Shown: positions 62,493 to 64,000 of the stretch, piece after piece
Position numbering within the stretch: the first letter of the stretch is position 1
How the letters are laid out: each line of letters opens with the position of its first letter
From: Novosphingobium sp. CECT 9465
Lineage (GTDB): Bacteria; Pseudomonadota; Alphaproteobacteria; Sphingomonadales; Sphingomonadaceae
Direction of reading: 5' to 3'
Length of the DNA: 64,000 nt
NCBI RefSeq assembly: GCF_920987055.1
Contig: NZ_CAKLBX010000001.1
Coordinates: forward strand, 3,458,501 to 3,522,500
Translations under genes and position numbers: made by a program
The notes under the pieces: generated by a model
The model's input: the letters and a program-made list of their open reading frames with translations, nothing else
Databases searched by the model: none
Told to the model about the DNA's origin: nothing

Positions 62493-63086
62493 ATGACCGT
62501 GGTTGAAGACCGCACGGCAGCAGGCGACATGCAGATCGCGCGCCGCGCCATGATCGATAGCCAGCTTCGCGTCAGCGGCGTGAACGCGCCCGCCATTCTT
62601 GCAGCCTTTGCTGCTATCCCGCGCGAGGATTTCGTACCGGCGGATCGCCGGGCGGTGGCCTACGCAGACCGGGCAGTGCCGCTGGGCGATGGCAAGGCCT
62701 TGTCGCCTGCGCTGACATACGGCCAGATGCTCGAAGCGGCCCAGGCGGCGCGCGACGATTCCGTTCTGGTAATTTCGGGCAACGGCTACCTCGCCGCGCT
62801 GGCCGCGCAACTTTGCGACAATGTTTCGCAAGTCGCATCGCTGGAGCAGGCACAAGGTGGGCCATATTCGCTGATCCTGATCGATGGCGCGGCCGAAGTC
62901 CTGCCCGATTCGCTCGCTACGCTGCTCGCCGACGATGGCCGGGTGATTACCGGGCTGGTCGATCGCGGCGTCACCCGCCTCGCCCTTGCACGCAAGGCGC
63001 TTGGCCGGGTCGTGCCGACTGCACTGGGTGAGGCTGACTTCGCCGTCCTGCCCGAATTCGCCGCACCAAAGAGCTGGAGTTTCTGA
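62493..63086 (+). CDS. Protein-L-isoaspartate O-methyltransferase-like protein, internally deleted
   Basis: 197 residues from ATG 62493 (ATG 62481 also possible). N-terminal part ARRAMIDSQLRVSGVN, IPREDFVP and YADRAVPLGDGKALSPALTYGQMLEAA match PIMT relatives found next to tolC in sphingomonads. The SAM motif I is degenerate (VLVISGNGYLAA), and the stretch that normally carries the post-II strand (about 30 residues after VASLE) is missing before YSLILIDGAAE. Catalytic activity is doubtful. Six bases before tolC start. Confidence 0.75.
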   Translation: MTVVEDRTAAGDMQIARRAMIDSQLRVSGVNAPAILAAFAAIPREDFVPADRRAVAYADRAVPLGDGKALSPALTYGQMLEAAQAARDDSVLVISGNGYLAALAAQLCDNVSQVASLEQAQGGPYSLILIDGAAEVLPDSLATLLADDGRVITGLVDRGVTRLALARKALGRVVPTALGEADFAVLPEFAAPKSWSF

Positions 63087-63091
63087 AGTAC

Positions 63092-64000
63092 ATGTCGGCA
63101 CGCAAGGCACTGCGCCTCCTCCTTTCGGCCAGCGCTACCCTTGCCGCTGCCGCACCCGCGCTGGCCGACGATCTGCGTGAAGCGCTGACCAGCGCTTACA
63201 ATACCAACCCGACGCTCCAGGCGGCCCGGTCCACGCAGCGCGCCACCGATGAGGGTGTGCCGATTGCCCGTGCGCGCGGGCTGCCCAGCCTTTCGGGACA
63301 GGCCAACTTTACCGAATTCCTCAAGAAGAACCCGGTCGCGTTCACGGCACCCGACCGCGCGGTCACCGCCGACGTCAACTTTGGCGTGCCGCTGTTCTCA
63401 GGGGGCGCGGTCAAGAATGCTGTTCGCGCAGCGAAAACGCGGGTCGAAGCCGGACAGGAGGACTTGCGGGCGACCGAATCCGGCGTCTTCGCGCAAGTCG
63501 TCGCCGCTTACATGGACGTCATCCGCGACAGTGCGATCGTCGGCCTCAGCCGCAACAACGTCGAAGTGCTTGACGTCAATCTGCGCGCGACGAGCGACCG
63601 CTACGAGATCGGTGACCTTACCCGGACCGACGTCGCCCAGTCGAACTCGCGCCTTGCGCTGGCCCGCGCAGACCTGCGCACCGCCGAAGTGAATCTTGTT
63701 TCCAGTCGTGAGCGCTATATCCAGGTCGTGGGCAAGGCTCCGGTCGATCTTGCGCCGCCACCGCCCCTTCCCGGTCTTCCCGCGACGGCTGACGATGCAG
63801 TGGCCTTCGCGCTCGAAAACAACCCCGATCTGATCGCCGCGCGCGAACGCAGCAAGGCTGCGGGTTATGATGTCAAAGTGGCAAACGCGGCAAAGCTGCC
63901 CACCGTTTCGCTGAATACCGTAGGCAGTTACCAGGACTATCTCGGCACACTCGGCGGCGGGGTTCCCGGCGCATCGTTCCAGCAGCGCGCCACCACCGCG
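63092..64000 (+). CDS. tolC: TolC-family outer-membrane efflux protein, 3' end outside window
   Basis: Frame open from ATG 63092 to the last base (303 residues seen). Signal peptide to ALADD, then TolC features: SAYNTNPTLQAARSTQRATDEGVP, repeated helical coiled-coil regions and FALENNPDLIAARER, the start of the second half. TolC trimers form the outer-membrane duct of type I secretion and RND pumps. No inner-membrane pump gene is in the window. Confidence 0.93.
   Translation, partial: MSARKALRLLLSASATLAAAAPALADDLREALTSAYNTNPTLQAARSTQRATDEGVPIARARGLPSLSGQANFTEFLKKNPVAFTAPDRAVTADVNFGVPLFSGGAVKNAVRAAKTRVEAGQEDLRATESGVFAQVVAAYMDVIRDSAIVGLSRNNVEVLDVNLRATSDRYEIGDLTRTDVAQSNSRLALARADLRTAEVNLVSSRERYIQVVGKAPVDLAPPPPLPGLPATADDAVAFALENNPDLIAARERSKAAGYDVKVANAAKLPTVSLNTVGSYQDYLGTLGGGVPGASFQQRATTA

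Noticed and set aside
1..64000. tRNA, rRNA, CRISPR, insertion sequences or prophage
   Set aside because: Intergenic regions were scanned by eye for T-arm motifs, spaced repeats and transposase genes; none was convincing. A tRNA scan would settle the first.

Overview
This looks like about 64 kb of chromosome from an alphaproteobacterium of the Sphingomonadales, most likely Novosphingobium or a close relative. The reasons are high GC, tightly overlapping genes, a 1571-residue NAD-glutamate dehydrogenase, a SUF operon led by an Rrf2 regulator, a ferredoxin reductase that resembles from memory the Novosphingobium aromaticivorans P450 reductase ArR, and several families of GC-rich palindromic intergenic repeats. 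No rRNA, tRNA, CRISPR array, transposase or prophage was seen.

Layout. 1-8.7 kb: housekeeping and envelope genes (PAS protein cut by the window edge, alpha/beta hydrolase, M48 protease with TPRs, DsbA-like protein, a LytS/LytTR pair, nadC, a small membrane protein, RNase T2). 8.8-24.2 kb: a catabolic and oxygenase island with TetR regulators, an epoxide-hydrolase-like protein, two Rieske-family proteins that look like separated halves of one oxygenase, a luciferase-like flavoprotein, a KstD-like flavoprotein, a SnoaL-like protein, a P450-type ferredoxin, a two-subunit ring-hydroxylating oxygenase with a reductase and an SDR, a flavin monooxygenase/acyl-CoA dehydrogenase-like protein and a cytochrome P450. 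24.5-34.6 kb: tRNA modification (trmL, tadA, queG), rpmB, a phytase-like esterase, msrB, an ABC-2 exporter, a P450-type ferredoxin reductase and modABC behind a ModE-type palindrome. 34.7-43.1 kb: NAD-GDH, an LLM flavoprotein/TPR/hydrolase operon and a small autoregulated XRE/membrane-protein operon. 43.2-53 kb: thrS preceded by a threonine-rich leader, a conserved hypothetical, and the full suf operon. 53.2-64 kb: pyrD, ggt, an acyl-CoA synthetase, a second LytTR/LytS pair, class I fumarase, a PIMT-like protein and the start of a TolC-family channel.

How the genes fit together. The island has the parts to activate and oxidise a hydrophobic cyclic compound (terpenoid, steroid-like or aromatic): a P450 with candidate ferredoxin (16.4 kb) and reductase (31.2 kb), a ring hydroxylase with its own reductase and an SDR, a flavin dehydrogenase, and epoxide-hydrolase/NTF2-fold enzymes. 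The substrate cannot be read from sequence.

The two strongest novelty candidates are: (i) adjacent genes at 10128-12126, one keeping only the Rieske [2Fe-2S] ligands and the other only the mononuclear-iron ligands; (ii) a short leader ORF with seven consecutive Thr codons and a classical 1:2 / 2:3 / 3:4 set of competing hairpins ahead of thrS, implying ribosome-mediated attenuation of threonyl-tRNA synthetase.
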